DNA of 64,000 nucleotides from CAWKDC01 sp964383495 (GTDB lineage: Bacteria > Pseudomonadota > Gammaproteobacteria > JABCZS01). The stretch covers positions 40,248-104,247 of the forward strand of contig CAYLHG010000005.1 in the NCBI GenBank assembly GCA_964383495.1, given 5' to 3'. Every line of letters starts with the position of its first letter. Position 1 is the first letter of the stretch. Positions 7,862 to 17,051 of this stretch are shown in pieces. The notes beneath the pieces are model-generated. The model had not been told where the DNA came from. It saw nothing but the letters and a program-made list of their open reading frames with translations, and ran no database searches. Position numbers and translations under genes: made by a program.

Positions 7862-8482
7862 TTAAATATAAATCAAAGGGTTGCCGAGCGCCCTCTCTAA
7901 GGTTAGCTTATTTTCTGCTTGGCATAGCATTGTGTTATCTAAAAGATTTCCTATCCAATATGTTTGTAATCCAGCGTCTTTCAACGCACGATAAGATAAA
8001 ATAGCATGATTTAGGCACCCCAACCGGAACCCAACCACTAAAATAACAGGTAATTGAAATGCACACATCACATCTAACATTGTTTCATGATCATTGATAG
8101 GCGCATGCACTCCTCCTGCGCCTTCAAAAAAAATATGATCATAATGATCCATATTTTTATTTAAACACTGAACGGCCACATTTTTAGCATTTAATGATTT
8201 GCCCATTGCACCTGCAGAAATATGAGGGCTGACAGGTAATTCAAAACAAAAAGGATTAACATCCTCATATGTCGGATTAAAATCACTACAAGCTTGTAAT
8301 AATAATGCATCCTCATTGCAAAAACCGTGCGGTGTTTGTTTTCCGCCTGCAGCGATAGGTTTTTTGCCTAATACTTTTTTTCCAGATGCTTTCAAAATTT
8401 CCATAAGCTTTAGGGTAATATATGTTTTCCCACAATTCGTGTCAGTTCCTGTCACAAAATAAGCACAATGCTGTAAAATCAT
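7862..8482 (-). CDS. bioD: Dethiobiotin synthetase BioD
   Basis: A 206-residue P-loop enzyme. It closes the ureido ring of dethiobiotin from DAPA, CO2 and ATP. The N-terminal FVTGTDTNCGKTYITLKLM is the BioD Walker A region, KPIAAGG carries the substrate Lys, and FFEGAGGVHAPI is the conserved EGAGG loop. Start ATG overlaps the bioC stop by four bases. It is the last gene of the bioBFCD operon. Confidence 0.95.
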   Translation of the reverse strand: MILQHCAYFVTGTDTNCGKTYITLKLMEILKASGKKVLGKKPIAAGGKQTPHGFCNEDALLLQACSDFNPTYEDVNPFCFELPVSPHISAGAMGKSLNAKNVAVQCLNKNMDHYDHIFFEGAGGVHAPINDHETMLDVMCAFQLPVILVVGFRLGCLNHAILSYRALKDAGLQTYWIGNLLDNTMLCQAENKLTLERALGNPLIYI

Positions 8483-9318
8483 TTTTTTCTGCCTTGAATA
8501 GCTGAAATAGGAATGGTTGCAATACCTTCTTTTGCTGTTTGCTCAGCATGTTTATGCGCCATTCCATAAGTGATTTCATACGTTGCTGGATATAAATCAT
8601 CCTCGCGCAATGCGTCGTAGCTTGCTTCTACTATTTTAAAATCTCGAGGCGTTAATAATCCTTTTCTTTTTCTTGAATCATATAATTGGCTGCCTATCCC
8701 TTTTAAATCTGCCCAAAAAGCATGAAGATTTCGGTAAGTCAGTGTTACCCATTCTACATTCATGACAGGCTGAAAAAATCCTAGATTTAACATTAAATCA
8801 CCAATAGGATGCAAATCCATGTATTCATTCACATGGGCATGGTGATCAACTTCAGAAAATGCTCTACGCAATTCTTTTAAAGTATCCACACCATAGGTTG
8901 AAAACATCAAAAAGCCATTTACAGAAAGCCATGCATAGCATCTTTCTAGCAATCTTGGTAAATCTGCATGATCACAAGGAAATAAATTAAAAATAATGGC
9001 ATCAAATTGGCCCGCTTTAAAAGCAGATTTGAAAATATCTTGTTCTAACAAAGTAACATTTTTTAAATTTTTGTGCGATGCAATCTGAATCATTTCAGAG
9101 GAAATATCAATCGCGGTAATATGCGCATCTGGATATAGTTGTGATAATTTTCCCGTAAAATGTCCTGTTGCACAGGCAATTTCTAAAATACACTTGGGTG
9201 ATTCTTTAAAAAAAGAAAGACGATCAATAAGGCGCTCTGCAATCTCATGCTGTAAAACAGCATAATTATCGTATGTTGCTGCAATTTTATCAAAATGTTT
9301 TTTCACAACGAACCTCAT
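8479..9318 (-). CDS. bioC: Malonyl-ACP O-methyltransferase BioC
   Basis: A SAM-dependent methyltransferase of 279 residues. The SAM-binding motif is ILEIACATGHFTGKLSQ (about residues 47–63), followed by ITAIDISSEMI and an IIFNLFPCDHAD post-motif. The N-terminal FDKIAATYDNYAVLQHEIAERL is characteristic of BioC, which methylates malonyl-ACP so the fatty-acid pathway can build pimelate. ATG at 9318 lies inside bioF. A GTG at 9306 with GAGG just before it (giving MKKHFDKIA) is an equally reasonable start. Confidence 0.9.
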   Translation of the reverse strand: MRFVVKKHFDKIAATYDNYAVLQHEIAERLIDRLSFFKESPKCILEIACATGHFTGKLSQLYPDAHITAIDISSEMIQIASHKNLKNVTLLEQDIFKSAFKAGQFDAIIFNLFPCDHADLPRLLERCYAWLSVNGFLMFSTYGVDTLKELRRAFSEVDHHAHVNEYMDLHPIGDLMLNLGFFQPVMNVEWVTLTYRNLHAFWADLKGIGSQLYDSRKRKGLLTPRDFKIVEASYDALREDDLYPATYEITYGMAHKHAEQTAKEGIATIPISAIQGRKK

Positions 9319-10450
9319 CAAGAGCAGTTAATAAAATATCTACATCCGATTTCGTATGTAACGCATTAAAAGTAAAACGTAATCGAGGAGATTCTATTGG
9401 CACAGTAGGGTAACGAATCACAGGAACCCAAATAGATTTTTCTTTTAACGCATCACCCCAACGCTTAGCTTCTTCAATAGAATGACATAGCAATGACTGA
9501 ATTGGGGAATGGCTTTCAAAAACAGACAATTCCATCGATTTAATATTCTCTTTAAAATACGTAACTAATGAAAACAAATGTTCTCGTGTCTCACTTTTTT
9601 TCACACACTCGATAGCACAATTCACTGCCGTGGCAATCATGGGAGATAAAGCTGTCGTGAATAGATAAGGTCGTGCACATTGCATGATCATATCCATTTC
9701 ATCAGCACGTCCTGCTAACATAGCACCCGACACACCTAATGCTTTTCCAAACGTTCCCATGATCACAGGCACATCATTTTGCGACAATCCTACCTCAAAT
9801 ACCTTTCCTTGTCCTTCTGATCCATACAATCCAAATGCATGCGCCTCATCTACCAACAGAGTAGCAGATTTTTCTTGTGATATTTTTGATAACGAAGATA
9901 AATCAGCTGAATCACCTTCCATACTAAAAACAGATTCAGTCACCATAAATGTACGCTTATTGGTTTTTTCTAGCATTTTTTGCAATGATATTTGATTTAA
10001 ATGCGCATAACGTTTGAATTCTGCACCTGTCATACGCATGCCATCAATCAAAGAAGCATGATTATGTTTATCAGCTGCAATGAAATCTTTTGGTTGTACC
10101 AATGCAGTCAACATTGCCATGTTAGCCTGGTAGCCGCTCGAAAATAATAATACTTTGTCTCGTTTTAACCAAGCGGATAAAGTATGACATAATTTTTCAT
10201 GGGCAACAGTGTAGCCTGATAATGTATTAGCAGAACCTGATCCCAATCCAAACTCATTCATACCAACCTTAGCTGCTTCTATTAAACGTGGATCGGTAGA
10301 TAATCCCAAATAATCATTGCTATTGAAATTTAAATAACGTTTTCCCTGGTAATAAACAAAACGAGATTGTGATGTTTCACGCACATGATGCGCACGCCAC
10401 AATCCTTCCTCACGTAAAGCATTTAATTGCGATGCGTAATGATTAGGCAT
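9290..10450 (-). CDS. bioF: 8-amino-7-oxononanoate synthase BioF
   Basis: A 386-residue PLP-dependent alpha-oxoamine synthase condensing pimeloyl-ACP with alanine. Recognisable parts are NDYLGLSTDPR, GSGSANTLSGYTVAHEKL, LLVDEAHAFGLYG (the Asp/His contact PLP) and MGTFGKALGVSGAML with the PLP-binding Lys near residue 236. It overlaps bioB by eight bases and bioC by about thirty, so the operon is tightly packed. Confidence 0.95.
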   Translation of the reverse strand: MPNHYASQLNALREEGLWRAHHVRETSQSRFVYYQGKRYLNFNSNDYLGLSTDPRLIEAAKVGMNEFGLGSGSANTLSGYTVAHEKLCHTLSAWLKRDKVLLFSSGYQANMAMLTALVQPKDFIAADKHNHASLIDGMRMTGAEFKRYAHLNQISLQKMLEKTNKRTFMVTESVFSMEGDSADLSSLSKISQEKSATLLVDEAHAFGLYGSEGQGKVFEVGLSQNDVPVIMGTFGKALGVSGAMLAGRADEMDMIMQCARPYLFTTALSPMIATAVNCAIECVKKSETREHLFSLVTYFKENIKSMELSVFESHSPIQSLLCHSIEEAKRWGDALKEKSIWVPVIRYPTVPIESPRLRFTFNALHTKSDVDILLTALDEVRCEKTF

Positions 10451-11390
10451 AAGCTTGAATACCTAAATTTTTGAATAACGTTTTGTCTTTATCCATGCCT
10501 GGCAAATCAGTCGTTAATAATTTTTCACCATAATGAATAGAATTTGCGCCTGCAAAAAAACACAATGCTTGTAATTCATCACTCATTGTATTTCGACCCG
10601 CACTTAACCGTACATATGCTTTTGGCATCATGATACGCGCTATTGCGATCATTCGTGCAAATTCAATGGTACCAATTTGCTGTTGTTGCGCTAATGGCGT
10701 ACCTGGGATAGGCACTAACATATTGACAGGTACGCTTTCAGGGTATGGGTCTAAATGTGCTAATTCCATTAAGAGTTTAAAACGATCTTCTAAAGATTCT
10801 CCCAAATTTAAAATACCACCGCAACACACCGACATTCCCGCTTCACGAACATTTTTAATCGTTTCTAAACGATCATCATAATCACGTGTGGTTACAACTT
10901 CAGGATAATATTCACGCGATGTATCTAAATTATGATTGTAATAATCTAATCCTGCCTCTTTCAATGTTTTTGCTTGCTCTGCTGATAACATGCCTGCAGT
11001 TAAACATGTTTCTAGCCCTTTAGATTTCACTGACTTGATCATCTCAATCAATGCTGGCATTGCATGTTCTGGCGGATTGCGCCAAGCAGCACCCATGCAA
11101 AAACGCGTTGCCCCGCCCTCTTTGGCTTTTTCTGCTGATTCACATACTTTTTCACAAGAAATCAGTTTCTCTTTTGCCAAACCTGTTTTATAATGCCCAC
11201 TCTGAGAACAATATTTACAATCTTCTGGGCAGGCTCCTGTTTTGATACTCAATAACGTTGAAATTTGAACTTGGTTTGCCGGAAAGTGTTCGCGGTGCAC
11301 GGTTTGTGCCTGCAATAATAAATCGTTAAAAGGTTGATGGTAAAGCGCAGATACTTCTGCCAATGTCCAAACACGTGATTGTTGTTCCAT
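10443..11390 (-). CDS. bioB: Biotin synthase BioB
   Basis: A 315-residue radical-SAM enzyme inserting sulfur into dethiobiotin. The radical-SAM cluster cysteines are in CPEDCKYCSQSG near residue 55. The auxiliary-cluster ligands occur in later conserved stretches (FCMGAAWR, SVCCGGI, and the Arg in VRLSAGR). ATG at 11390 is preceded by GGAGG. A longer in-frame extension to 11468 would overlap the divergent comF and lacks support. No BirA-type inverted operator is evident in the 55-base gap to comF. Confidence 0.95.
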   Translation of the reverse strand: MEQQSRVWTLAEVSALYHQPFNDLLLQAQTVHREHFPANQVQISTLLSIKTGACPEDCKYCSQSGHYKTGLAKEKLISCEKVCESAEKAKEGGATRFCMGAAWRNPPEHAMPALIEMIKSVKSKGLETCLTAGMLSAEQAKTLKEAGLDYYNHNLDTSREYYPEVVTTRDYDDRLETIKNVREAGMSVCCGGILNLGESLEDRFKLLMELAHLDPYPESVPVNMLVPIPGTPLAQQQQIGTIEFARMIAIARIMMPKAYVRLSAGRNTMSDELQALCFFAGANSIHYGEKLLTTDLPGMDKDKTLFKNLGIQAYA

Positions 11391-11445
11391 GAGAGCCTCC
11401 AAACAAGCGTTTATAGTGCCTTTTTTAAGGAAAATTGTCAAGAAA

Positions 11446-12102
11446 ATGAACCTCTTTAAACTATACACTTGCCTAATATGCGATACCCCCTGCTATCAGC
11501 AGGTCTGCCTCCCTTGCTGGGAAGATCTTCCCTGGGTTCCTCACCATTGCCTGCAATGCAATAGAGCAGCCAAACAGCCTCATTCATACTGTTTGCCGTG
11601 CCAAAAACAGCTATCCCCTTTCATCTACCAAGTGCCCTTGCTCTACGAACGCCCTGTTAAGCAAATCATCACCGCATTTAAGTTAAACAAACGGGAAGCA
11701 TTATGCCTCGCATTGGCTGAACTTTTTCTTAGCCGCCAACAAGGCACACTCCCTGATGTCCTTATCCCAGTGCCGGCGCACCCCAAACGCATTTGGGAAC
11801 GCGGCTACAATCCCCCATTATTAATTGCACGTCATTTAAGCAGGGCACTGGGCATACCCGTGGATGACAAAGCTATCCGACGTTGCAAATATACACCCCC
11901 GCAACGGTTGCAACGCAGGCAGGAAAGGATGCATAATTTAAAAAACGCATTTGAAGTGGTCAAGCTAAAACCTGGTTTACATATTGCCATTGTAGATGAT
12001 GTTGTTACAACGGGTGAAACATTACGTGCTATGGCTGAAGTAATAACACCGCATGTTAAGAGTGTGGTATTGTGGGCCATTGCAGAAAGCCCCGCGATTT
12101 AA
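11446..12102 (+). CDS. comF: ComF family phosphoribosyltransferase-like protein
   Basis: A 218-residue protein with an N-terminal four-cysteine zinc-ribbon region (CLICDTPC, CLPCW, CLQC, CLPCQK) and a C-terminal PRTase domain. The PRPP-binding-like loop is IVDDVVTTGETLRAMAEV, near residue 184. ComF proteins support DNA uptake and natural transformation. The gene diverges from bioB and is 12 bases ahead of recG, so the two may be cotranscribed. Confidence 0.9.
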   Translation: MNLFKLYTCLICDTPCYQQVCLPCWEDLPWVPHHCLQCNRAAKQPHSYCLPCQKQLSPFIYQVPLLYERPVKQIITAFKLNKREALCLALAELFLSRQQGTLPDVLIPVPAHPKRIWERGYNPPLLIARHLSRALGIPVDDKAIRRCKYTPPQRLQRRQERMHNLKNAFEVVKLKPGLHIAIVDDVVTTGETLRAMAEVITPHVKSVVLWAIAESPAI

Positions 12103-12114
12103 AGGAATAACACG

Positions 12115-14184
12115 ATGACATATTTTCTATCGGAACTAAATGTCCTGCCTAAAATCGGCACAAAAATTCAAGAAAAATGCGCTACATTAGGTTTAAAAAC
12201 ATTGCAGGATTGTCTTTTTTATTTACCGAATCGGTATCAAGACAGAACAAGAATATATCCTATTCGTTCCGTACGTGAAGGTGACCAGGTGGTTGTAGAA
12301 GGCCATATTTTGGCAGCTAATATTGCGCTTGGAAAACGTCGCACATTACGAGTGCATATTGCAGACGGAACGGGCGTGCTTTACTTGCGATTTTTCCATT
12401 TCTACCCAAACCAACAAGCACGGATGAAACCTGGCACATCCATTCGTTGTTTTGGTGAAATTAAATTAGTCGCAGGTCAATTAGAAATGAGCCATCCTGA
12501 ATATATTCTAGGCGCTTCTGGCTCACTGCCTGATGCTCAGAAAAATATGACGCCACTTTATCCACTTACAGAAGGCATTTCACAATCCACGTTGCGCAAA
12601 ACAATCAAAATGGTTTTGGATAAATTGGAAGCAAATATTTTGCCAGATTATGTTCCTCATGATCTTGCTAAAAAATTTGGATTCCCAAGCCTCAAAGAGG
12701 CATTATTATTTTGCCATGAGCCTCCTCCACACACATCCATCGAGCAATTAGCAACACATACACACCCTGCACAACGTCGATTAGCTTTCGAGGAACTACT
12801 GGCGCATCATTTAAGCTTATTACGTTATCGCTTAAAAGAACAATCCAATTTATCCCCCTCTTGTAATAATCAAACACTCGTCAATGCATTGATTAAAAAA
12901 TTGCCTTATCAATTAACTGATGCACAATCGCGTGTGATCAATGAAATTTCAAAAGATTTGATGCAAAATAAACCGATGATGAGATTATTGCAAGGCGACG
13001 TAGGCAGTGGAAAAACAATCGTTGCGGCTCTCAGTATATTACAAGCTGTTGGCAGCGGTTTTCAAGCGGCACTGATGGCACCCACAGAATTACTAGCAGA
13101 ACAGCATTATGCCAATTTCAAACAATGGCTTGATCCATTAAGCATTGAAATTGCTTTTTTATCGAGTAAACTTACGGCAAAAAACAAACGAGAAGTTTAT
13201 GAAATCATACAAAATGGAAAAGCACGCATTATTATTGGTACGCACGCTTTAGTTGAAGATTCTTTGCATTTTGAATCTCTTGGGCTTGTAGTGATTGATG
13301 AACAACATCGATTTGGCGTTGAACAACGATTAGCATTGGCGCAAAAAAAATCGAATAATAAATTTCCTCATCAATTGATTATGACGGCAACGCCTATTCC
13401 TAGAACACTTGCAATGACAGCTTATGCTGATTTAGATATTTCAATCATTGACGCGTTGCCTGCGGGGCGGCAACCCATTACCACAGTGGCCATCCCACAA
13501 TCAAGACGAAATGAAGTGATTGCTCGCATTCGAGAAGCTTGCCACACAGGAAAACAAGCTTATTGGGTTTGTACATTGATTGAAGAATCTGAAAACTTTG
13601 ATGCACAAGCAGCTGTTGCACTGAGGCATTCATTGCAAGAGGCCTTATCGGATGTGCGAGTTGGATTGATACATGGAAAATTAAAGCCTGCTGAGAAAGA
13701 AGCTGTGATGCAAGCTTTTCTAGCGAATGAAACTCAATTATTAGTAGCAACAACAGTGATTGAAGTGGGTGTCAACGTTCCAAACGCAAGTTTAATGATC
13801 ATTGAAAATCCTGAACGTTTAGGATTAGCACAATTGCATCAGCTACGAGGACGTGTGGGGCGAGGCAGTGAAAAATCACATTGTGTATTGTTGCATGATA
13901 CACAATTATCTTATATGGCGTTAGAACGTTTAAAAACAATGCGCGAAACACAAGATGGGTTCGTTATTGCAGAAAAAGATTTGCAATTACGGGGAGCTGG
14001 TGAATGGTTGGGCACACGGCAAACCGGCAGTATTTTATATAAAATTGCAGACTTGGCGAGGGATATTGGGCTAATGCCAGAAGTGAAGCATTGCGCCGAT
14101 ATTTTATTAAATCAATACCCTGAACATGTGGATGCATTAATTCAGCGTTGGCTACAAAATAACATGGAATATGGAACGGTTTGA
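12115..14184 (+). CDS. recG: ATP-dependent DNA helicase RecG
   Basis: A 689-residue superfamily 2 helicase that remodels stalled forks and branched DNA. An N-terminal wedge/OB region includes LRVHIADGTGVLYLRFF. Then come Walker A GDVGSGKT (about residue 300), MAPTELLAEQH, the DEQH box VVIDEQHRFG, MTATPIPRT, and the C-terminal helicase half with GLIHGKL, TTVIEVGVNVPNA and QLRGRVGRG. Length is normal for RecG. Confidence 0.97.
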   Translation: MTYFLSELNVLPKIGTKIQEKCATLGLKTLQDCLFYLPNRYQDRTRIYPIRSVREGDQVVVEGHILAANIALGKRRTLRVHIADGTGVLYLRFFHFYPNQQARMKPGTSIRCFGEIKLVAGQLEMSHPEYILGASGSLPDAQKNMTPLYPLTEGISQSTLRKTIKMVLDKLEANILPDYVPHDLAKKFGFPSLKEALLFCHEPPPHTSIEQLATHTHPAQRRLAFEELLAHHLSLLRYRLKEQSNLSPSCNNQTLVNALIKKLPYQLTDAQSRVINEISKDLMQNKPMMRLLQGDVGSGKTIVAALSILQAVGSGFQAALMAPTELLAEQHYANFKQWLDPLSIEIAFLSSKLTAKNKREVYEIIQNGKARIIIGTHALVEDSLHFESLGLVVIDEQHRFGVEQRLALAQKKSNNKFPHQLIMTATPIPRTLAMTAYADLDISIIDALPAGRQPITTVAIPQSRRNEVIARIREACHTGKQAYWVCTLIEESENFDAQAAVALRHSLQEALSDVRVGLIHGKLKPAEKEAVMQAFLANETQLLVATTVIEVGVNVPNASLMIIENPERLGLAQLHQLRGRVGRGSEKSHCVLLHDTQLSYMALERLKTMRETQDGFVIAEKDLQLRGAGEWLGTRQTGSILYKIADLARDIGLMPEVKHCADILLNQYPEHVDALIQRWLQNNMEYGTV

Positions 14185-14298
14185 TAAAAAATTAATAGTC
14201 AATTTTTGATTTGCATTGGCAAATACTTATGGAACGACCTAAGATTATTCCAGTGCGTACCACCTAAATGGAATCAATTTACAAAAGGAATCTTTAAA

Positions 14299-14766
14299 AT
14301 GAAAGTTATTCGATATATCTCTACAATTGTCTTAATAGCTACACTAGGCTTAAACATAGCGCAAGCTAAAACGACTGATCTTAGCTGCGGTTATTATAAC
14401 AGCCTATCTGAACATAAGGTGACTGACGCTGAAGCAAAAGCAGCTAATATACAATATAGTACCACAATGACTCCACCAGCAAAAAACCAGCATGCTACTT
14501 CTGTCCAGAAAGCAGAGGCGCTTGCTGTTTCTGTTACCCATTATGGTCAAGTTACCTCAGCTGCAGATAGATGTACAGCGCTTAGCTCAATTAAGCGGGA
14601 TAAAAAACCATTGCTAAGTACTAGCGCATATACCTCAGCCTACAAGGAATACCTGAGAAGAGCGAAGGTATGTAAACAGGCTGCTAACGCTGATAATAAA
14701 CATCCAAAGAAAAAAGCTATCTCAGACTGTGATACCTACTATGCGGAGATCTGGTCTAACTCATAG
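14299..14766 (+). CDS. Small secreted protein of unknown function
   Basis: A 155-residue protein with a clear Sec signal peptide: basic start MKVIR, hydrophobic STIVLIATLGL, and likely cleavage after AQA near residue 23. The mature part is polar, with Ser/Thr/Lys-rich stretches and four cysteines (SCGYY, RCTAL, VCKQA, DCDTYY) that could form two disulfides. No family is recognised. AAGGAATC precedes the chosen ATG; in-frame codons farther upstream lack an equal site. A strong terminator follows, so it is probably monocistronic. Confidence 0.75.
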   Translation: MKVIRYISTIVLIATLGLNIAQAKTTDLSCGYYNSLSEHKVTDAEAKAANIQYSTTMTPPAKNQHATSVQKAEALAVSVTHYGQVTSAADRCTALSSIKRDKKPLLSTSAYTSAYKEYLRRAKVCKQAANADNKHPKKKAISDCDTYYAEIWSNS

Positions 14767-14782
14767 ATATCGATGATGTAGC

Positions 14783-14830
14783 ATTGCCGCCCTCACATTC
14801 AAATCTAATCTTACGATGGGCGGCAATTTT
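14783..14830 (+). terminator. Intrinsic terminator after the small secreted protein gene
   Basis: ATTGCCGCCC at 14783–14792 pairs perfectly with GGGCGGCAAT at 14818–14827, and four T residues follow. The loop is 25 bases, longer than usual. It lies 17 bases after the stop at 14766. Confidence 0.7.
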
Positions 14831-14889
14831 CTCTTACAATTCTTCTTCCTCCTAGCGTATACTAGGCTATTCCTTGAAGGACAATTGTT

Positions 14890-15957
14890 ATGGATAAGCT
14901 CCCTCTTTTTCGCGCTCTTGCCATTGCGCTGGGTGTTGGGTTTATTGGCTTTGGATGCCTGATGATTTTGCATCCTTTTCTCCCTGCTATTTTATTAGCC
15001 GTTATCTTTTGTTTGGCCACATGGCCCGCTTTCAGCATGCTGGAAAAAAAACTCAATGGCAAAAGCTGGCTTGCAGCACTCATCATGACTACATTGCTTG
15101 TCATTGGCTTTCTACTGCCGTTAGTTTTGCTCGGCTCAACGCTTGCGGAAAGCATCACTCAACTTATCCGCTTTCTTATCAATGCATTCAAAGGCGAGCA
15201 AGGTGAAGTCCCAACGTGGATGGCTCACCTCCCTGAATGGATGCGCCATTATGTGGAACAATTTTGGGTAACCTACATGAAAAGCGGCCAACAAATGATG
15301 AAAGGGGTTGCTCACTATGCGGGACCATTGTCACATCAACTCATTTATGTTGGGAAAAAAGTTGGACAGGGGTTTATCGATCTTTCTTTGGGCCTTTTTA
15401 TCTCCTTTTTCTTCTTCAGTTACGGCGCACACGCTGTCAGCCGAGTCGGCATTTTAGTGAAACGCTTTATTGGCGACCGCGGGTTACATTTGCTTAACAT
15501 CAGTAAAGATACACTCATCAGCGTTGTTTACGGTATTCTAGGAACAGCTGTAGCACAAGGTGCTGTTGCCGGCATGGGATTCTGGATTGCAAACGTACCC
15601 GGTGCAACATTTTTAGGCTTTGTTACTGTGCTAATGTCGTTGATTCCTGGCGGCCCGCCTTTTGTATGGATCCCCGTCACCATTTGGATCTTTCTTCAGG
15701 GTCATATCGGCATGGGCATTTTCATGGGAATTTGGGGATTATTTGTCATCAGCGGGGTTGATAACCTGCTTCGTCCCTATTTCATTAGTTTAGGCAGCGA
15801 TCTGCCGTTACTTTTGGTGTTGCTAGGCGTGCTGGGCGGGTTAATTGCCTTTGGATTCATCGGGTTATTTATTGGCCCTACATTGCTAGCCCTTGCGTAT
15901 GCACTCTTACTGGAGTGGAGCCATGAAGAAGAAAGACGCTTGGAACCCGAGGCTTAA
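14890..15957 (+). CDS. AI-2E family transporter (PerM/YdiK-type permease)
   Basis: A 355-residue inner-membrane protein with about seven to eight hydrophobic segments: paired helices at the N-terminus, a soluble region at about residues 100–145 (GEVPTWMAHLPEWMRHYVEQF), then the C-terminal cluster with VPGATFLGFVTVLMSLIPGGPP and the Gly-rich LGVLGGLIAFGFIGLFIGPTLLA typical of this family. Members export small molecules or act as Na+/H+ antiporters; the substrate here is unknown. Confidence 0.88.
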   Translation: MDKLPLFRALAIALGVGFIGFGCLMILHPFLPAILLAVIFCLATWPAFSMLEKKLNGKSWLAALIMTTLLVIGFLLPLVLLGSTLAESITQLIRFLINAFKGEQGEVPTWMAHLPEWMRHYVEQFWVTYMKSGQQMMKGVAHYAGPLSHQLIYVGKKVGQGFIDLSLGLFISFFFFSYGAHAVSRVGILVKRFIGDRGLHLLNISKDTLISVVYGILGTAVAQGAVAGMGFWIANVPGATFLGFVTVLMSLIPGGPPFVWIPVTIWIFLQGHIGMGIFMGIWGLFVISGVDNLLRPYFISLGSDLPLLLVLLGVLGGLIAFGFIGLFIGPTLLALAYALLLEWSHEEERRLEPEA

Positions 15958-15975
15958 GTTTGTTACAATGCTGTG

Positions 15976-16944
15976 ATGAAAAACAGCAACCCTTGGACAT
16001 TCTGCGTCGCCCCCATGATGGGTTGGACCGACAGGCACTTCCGCTATTTTCTGCGGATAGTATCGAAACACGCGCGCTTGTACACAGAAATGGTCACAAC
16101 AGGCGCGTTGCTGCATGGCGATGCTAAACGCTTTCTCGCTTATGATGCATTTGAGCACCCACTGGCTTTACAATTAGGCGGGAACGACCCCATTGCACTC
16201 GCACGCTGCGCGCGCATGGCATATGATGCGGGCTACACAGAAATTAATTTAAATGTGGGGTGCCCGAGCGACCGTGTTAAATCTGGCCAATTCGGCGCTT
16301 GCTTGATGGCAGAACCTCAAACCGTTGCAGAGTGTGTTGCTGCTATGATCGCGGCTGTGCCTATTCCTATCACTGTCAAGACACGGATCGGCATTGACGA
16401 TCTCGATTCTCAAGAATATTTTGAATCTTTTTTACAAACGGTAGCGCTGGGAGGATGCCGAGTTTTTATCATCCATGCTCGCAAAGCATGGCTTTCTGGA
16501 TTAAGCCCAAAAGAAAATCGTGATATTCCTCCTCTCAATATTGAGCGAGTTCAAATAGTAAAAGAAAAACACCCAGAGTGGACAATAGTACTCAATGGCG
16601 GAATTAAAACCTTGTCGCATTGCGAAGAGGCATTACAAACATTTGATGGAGTGATGGTCGGCCGCGCAATTTATCATGATCCTTATTTATTTGCAGAACT
16701 AGATGCCGAATTATTTGGAGCAGGCACAACATTATCACGTGAAGCATGGTTAGAAGCATTTCAACCCTACATGACCGAACAATGCGCACGAGGTGTGCCG
16801 CTAAAAAGCATGACACGTCATTTATTGAATTTGTTTAATGGGCAAGCAGGCGCGCGCGGATGGCGACGAAAATTATCTGCGGCACCAGGATCGTTAACCT
16901 TTGTAGATCTCGGTCGTTCCTATCAGTACCCCGCCCGGGTTTAG
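15976..16944 (+). CDS. dusA: tRNA-dihydrouridine synthase DusA
   Basis: A 322-residue FMN-dependent enzyme reducing uridines in the tRNA D-loop. Motifs are VAPMMGWTDRHFR (FMN phosphate region), LYTEMVTTGALLHGD, ALQLGGNDP, EINLNVGCPSDRV with the catalytic Cys, VKTRIGIDD, IIHARKAWLSGLSPKENRDIPPL (DusA-type), and VLNGGI with VMVGRAIYHDP. The C-terminal codons and stop fall inside a 10-bp inverted repeat. ATG at 15976 was preferred over the GTG at 15973; neither has a clear ribosome-binding site. Confidence 0.93.
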   Translation: MKNSNPWTFCVAPMMGWTDRHFRYFLRIVSKHARLYTEMVTTGALLHGDAKRFLAYDAFEHPLALQLGGNDPIALARCARMAYDAGYTEINLNVGCPSDRVKSGQFGACLMAEPQTVAECVAAMIAAVPIPITVKTRIGIDDLDSQEYFESFLQTVALGGCRVFIIHARKAWLSGLSPKENRDIPPLNIERVQIVKEKHPEWTIVLNGGIKTLSHCEEALQTFDGVMVGRAIYHDPYLFAELDAELFGAGTTLSREAWLEAFQPYMTEQCARGVPLKSMTRHLLNLFNGQAGARGWRRKLSAAPGSLTFVDLGRSYQYPARV

Positions 16945-16963
16945 TACAGCATCGGAACGACCG
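16911..16963 (+). terminator. Perfect 10-bp inverted repeat at the end of dusA
   Basis: CGGTCGTTCC (16911–16920) and GGAACGACCG (16954–16963) are exact complements around a 33-base GC-rich loop that holds the dusA stop. AAAA follows rather than a T-run, so it is a weak intrinsic terminator in the dusA direction. It could instead be an mRNA 3'-end stabiliser or the ends of a small repeat. Confidence 0.4.
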
Positions 16964-17017
16964 AAAATCCCAATACCACCATTGCTCGTAAGCATAGCAT
17001 AATCTTTAGCAACCGTT

Positions 17018-17023
17018 TATAAT
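17018..17023 (+). promoter_or_regulatory. Possible -10 box for the glycosyltransferase–psd pair
   Basis: A consensus TATAAT lies 28 bases upstream of the glycosyltransferase ATG. No convincing -35 hexamer is seen at the right distance, so the call rests on the -10 alone. Confidence 0.3.
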
Positions 17024-17051
17024 CACCACGGGCACTTAAGGTAATTTTTTG

